Assembly: GCF_003003795.1 (NCBI RefSeq)
Contig: NZ_PVWK01000098.1
Location: 1 to 64,000 of the forward strand
Source of the DNA: Stenomitos frigidus ULC18
GTDB taxonomy: Bacteria; Cyanobacteriota; Cyanobacteriia; Leptolyngbyales; Leptolyngbyaceae
Direction of reading: 5' to 3'
DNA length: 64,000 nt
This document shows, piece after piece, positions 61,109 through 64,000 of the stretch (position 1 is its first letter; each line of letters opens with the position of its first letter). Below the pieces are notes generated by a model. It saw nothing but the letters and a program-made list of their open reading frames with translations. It was not told the DNA's origin and made no database searches. The translations under genes and the position numbers were made by a program.

Positions 61109-61507
61109 CTACTCCCTATGCCCCTGCTTAGACTGATAGCGCACCAGTGCTCGAATACGATCACGCGGCAACCCAAGTTCTCGACTGATTGCAGCTTCGA
61201 TCTGTTCTGGTTGAGTGGTTGGAAATTCAAAGGTTAAGGCTGTCAGCGATGAGTTGGCTGTCTGGATATTGACGGTTGAACGGCCCTGTTGGGCATGGAT
61301 CAAGACAGTGATTGACTGCACCGTGCGCGTCGGCTGTTTGGGTTGGCGATCGCCTTCTAAATAGAGGGTGACTTTGTTCGATCGAGCCAGCATTTGATCG
61401 GTTAATATCCCACTGGTCAACCAAAAGCCAAGTCCTAGCAACGGTAAAAAGAGCCAAAACTCTAGCCCTAACGATTGCAGTACTTGAGTCCATCGCAAGC
61501 GAGCCAT
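61109..61507 (-). CDS. Membrane-anchored hypothetical protein, 132 aa
   Basis: A 132-residue protein with one N-terminal transmembrane helix (LEFWLFLPLLGLGFWLTSGIL, about 15-35) and a periplasmic or cytosolic beta-rich part (KVTLYLEGDRQPKQPTRTVQSITVLIHAQQG) ending in SRELGLPRDRIRALVRYQ. No cysteines. Function unknown; typical of cyanobacteria. The next minus-strand gene (61593) lies 86 bases upstream. Confidence 0.7.
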   Translation of the reverse strand: MARLRWTQVLQSLGLEFWLFLPLLGLGFWLTSGILTDQMLARSNKVTLYLEGDRQPKQPTRTVQSITVLIHAQQGRSTVNIQTANSSLTALTFEFPTTQPEQIEAAISRELGLPRDRIRALVRYQSKQGHRE

Positions 61508-61592
61508 AAAGCGGTTACCTCGATCGAGCCTGCCGTTTAAAGCAGCGTTCTCTCATCCGTGCGACACTGCCTTGATGAGTCATAGTGCGCTC

Positions 61593-61823
61593 CTACGGTA
61601 ACGAAAACCCGGTGCGCTTTTCCACGTAGTCCAGAATGAGTTGATAGGAAACAGAGTCACTTTGCTGCGTCACAACGATCGTGGTGTTGCCATCCAATAG
61701 CGCAAACGAGACCCTCGCATTGGGAGCGTAGCAAAAGGCTGTGACTCGATCCAGGTCAATCACATAGGTGCTGCGCTCGTAATTTAGTTTGATCCAGTAA
61801 GCCACGCGATCGCAAACTCTCAA
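61593..61823 (-). CDS. Conserved hypothetical protein, about 70-76 aa
   Basis: A small soluble beta-rich protein: VAYWIKLNYERSTYVIDLDRVTAFCYAPNARVSFALLDGNTTIVV, then SVSYQLILDYVEKRTGFSLP. Start uncertain: TTG at 61823 (76 aa) or GTG at 61805 (70 aa). It lies between pyrG (47 bases downstream) and the 132-residue gene, all on the minus strand. Unknown function. Confidence 0.6.
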   Translation of the reverse strand: MRVCDRVAYWIKLNYERSTYVIDLDRVTAFCYAPNARVSFALLDGNTTIVVTQQSDSVSYQLILDYVEKRTGFSLP

Positions 61824-61870
61824 GACTAGCGTAACCTTATCACCCCTTTGAGTGTGGCGCTAGCGTCCAC

Positions 61871-63571
<1,701 letters not shown>

Positions 63572-63701
63572 TTAGTATCCAGTTCATTCTGCCATAAGGA
63601 CTATACAGTCTGGAGAACGGCGGTCATTTGAACTATTCTGTAGCGGCAGCGTCTATTTGCTATGGCAGAGTAGCGATGTCCGAGTTGAGCAACCATGATC
63701 G

Positions 63702-64000
63702 ATGACTATGCACAAGACTTTTCTTAGTATTGGCTTCATCCTTTTAAGCTTGAGTGCCGTTCCCAGTGAAGCCGTAACGCCCAAGTCAAGCAAAACACCG
63801 ACTGCAGGCGCATCAACTAAACCTTCGGGAGCCGATGCCTTGACCGGGACATCCGTTATTCGGTCACGCACCAAGCCTTCCGGCGCAGGCTCACTTGTAG
63901 AAAAGTGGCAAACCTTTAAGGCGCCAGGTGTTGAGCTAGCGCTACCAGAAAATTATCGCGGTGGTAGTCCGAATACGACAGGCTTACAGACGCTGATTAA
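63702..64000 (+). CDS. Secreted hypothetical protein, N-terminal part (runs off the window)
   Basis: ATG 63702 (or 63708) opens MTMHKTFLSIGFILLSLSAV, a signal peptide likely cut after PSEA, followed by a Lys/Ser/Thr/Pro-rich stretch (KSSKTPTAGASTKPS) and then folded-looking sequence (EKWQTFKAPGVELALPENYRGG). The frame is still open at base 64000, so at least 99 codons; the C-terminus lies outside. Divergent from pyrG. Function unknown. Confidence 0.65.
   Translation, partial: MTMHKTFLSIGFILLSLSAVPSEAVTPKSSKTPTAGASTKPSGADALTGTSVIRSRTKPSGAGSLVEKWQTFKAPGVELALPENYRGGSPNTTGLQTLI

Noticed and set aside
63653-63874. 73-codon minus-strand frame at the right end
   Set aside because: Antisense to the secreted protein beginning at 63702, which has a proper signal peptide.

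Overview
The window looks like a chromosomal segment of a filamentous cyanobacterium of the Leptolyngbya/Oscillatoriales type. The octamer GCGATCGC (HIP1) and its parts occur throughout. There are intergenic heptanucleotide repeats of the STRR kind known from filamentous cyanobacteria, and many families confined to or typical of cyanobacteria (TPM/Psb32-like, DUF2358, DUF2470, DUF2721, transaldolase with EF-hands, METLAF-type peptidoglycan-binding protein). Genes lie on both strands in short groups. I saw no rRNA, convincing tRNA, CRISPR array, prophage or intact insertion sequence.

Layout. 0-11.7 kb: gatB, a small lipoprotein, a phosphatase pair, the carbon-catabolism pair tal-glgP, a peptide-type ABC binding lipoprotein with a DUF2470 gene, a secreted protein and a DUF4230 protein. 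11.7-13.8 kb: a decayed AT-rich gap, an AhpD-like gene and a repeat cluster. 13.8-23 kb: aroA, hisC with an untracked 36-residue membrane peptide and a structured leader, a type IV pilin, a WecA/MraY-type transferase and a rhomboid protease. 23.2-24.6 kb: a wrecked hybrid histidine kinase. 24.6-32.4 kb: glcD, miaA (with an in-frame repeat insertion), gyrB, an IS1 scar, and two BmpA-type ABC permeases separated by an antisense DUF2721 gene. 33-45 kb: a squalene/phytoene synthase-like gene, a GarR-type reductase with a four-carbon acid-sugar kinase, a broken BrnT/antitoxin pair, a 4Fe-4S photolyase, a PfpI protein, a CobH homologue, a Psb32-like protein, a cysteine desulfurase and an untracked 51-residue gene. 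45-64 kb: an alpha/beta-hydrolase-fold protein, a Ser/Thr kinase, M23 peptidase and TolC genes, a GH13-CBM20 amylase, a DUF790 nuclease-like gene, a peptidoglycan-binding protein, two tandem HtrA-like proteases, hom, two small hypotheticals, pyrG, and the start of a secreted protein running off the right end.

How they work together. Glycogen breakdown is represented by glgP and the amylase, with transaldolase feeding the oxidative pentose phosphate route. GlcD and the GarR-type reductase fit photorespiratory glycolate/glycerate metabolism. Several genes serve the envelope (M23, TolC, HtrA pair, peptidoglycan-binding, WecA-like, pilin). The rest is mostly housekeeping: tRNA amidation and modification, gyrase, amino acid, nucleotide and cobamide synthesis.

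I did not find a convincing new multi-gene defence or mobile system. The observations most worth follow-up are the heptanucleotide-repeat block inside miaA, which could shift frame by slippage; the leader before the 36-residue peptide and hisC, with a hairpin, a mini-ORF and a Yfr1-like antisense 11-mer; a CobH homologue and an alpha/beta-hydrolase that lack canonical catalytic residues; and two palindromic repeat families. Assignments rest on reading motifs; no database search was possible.
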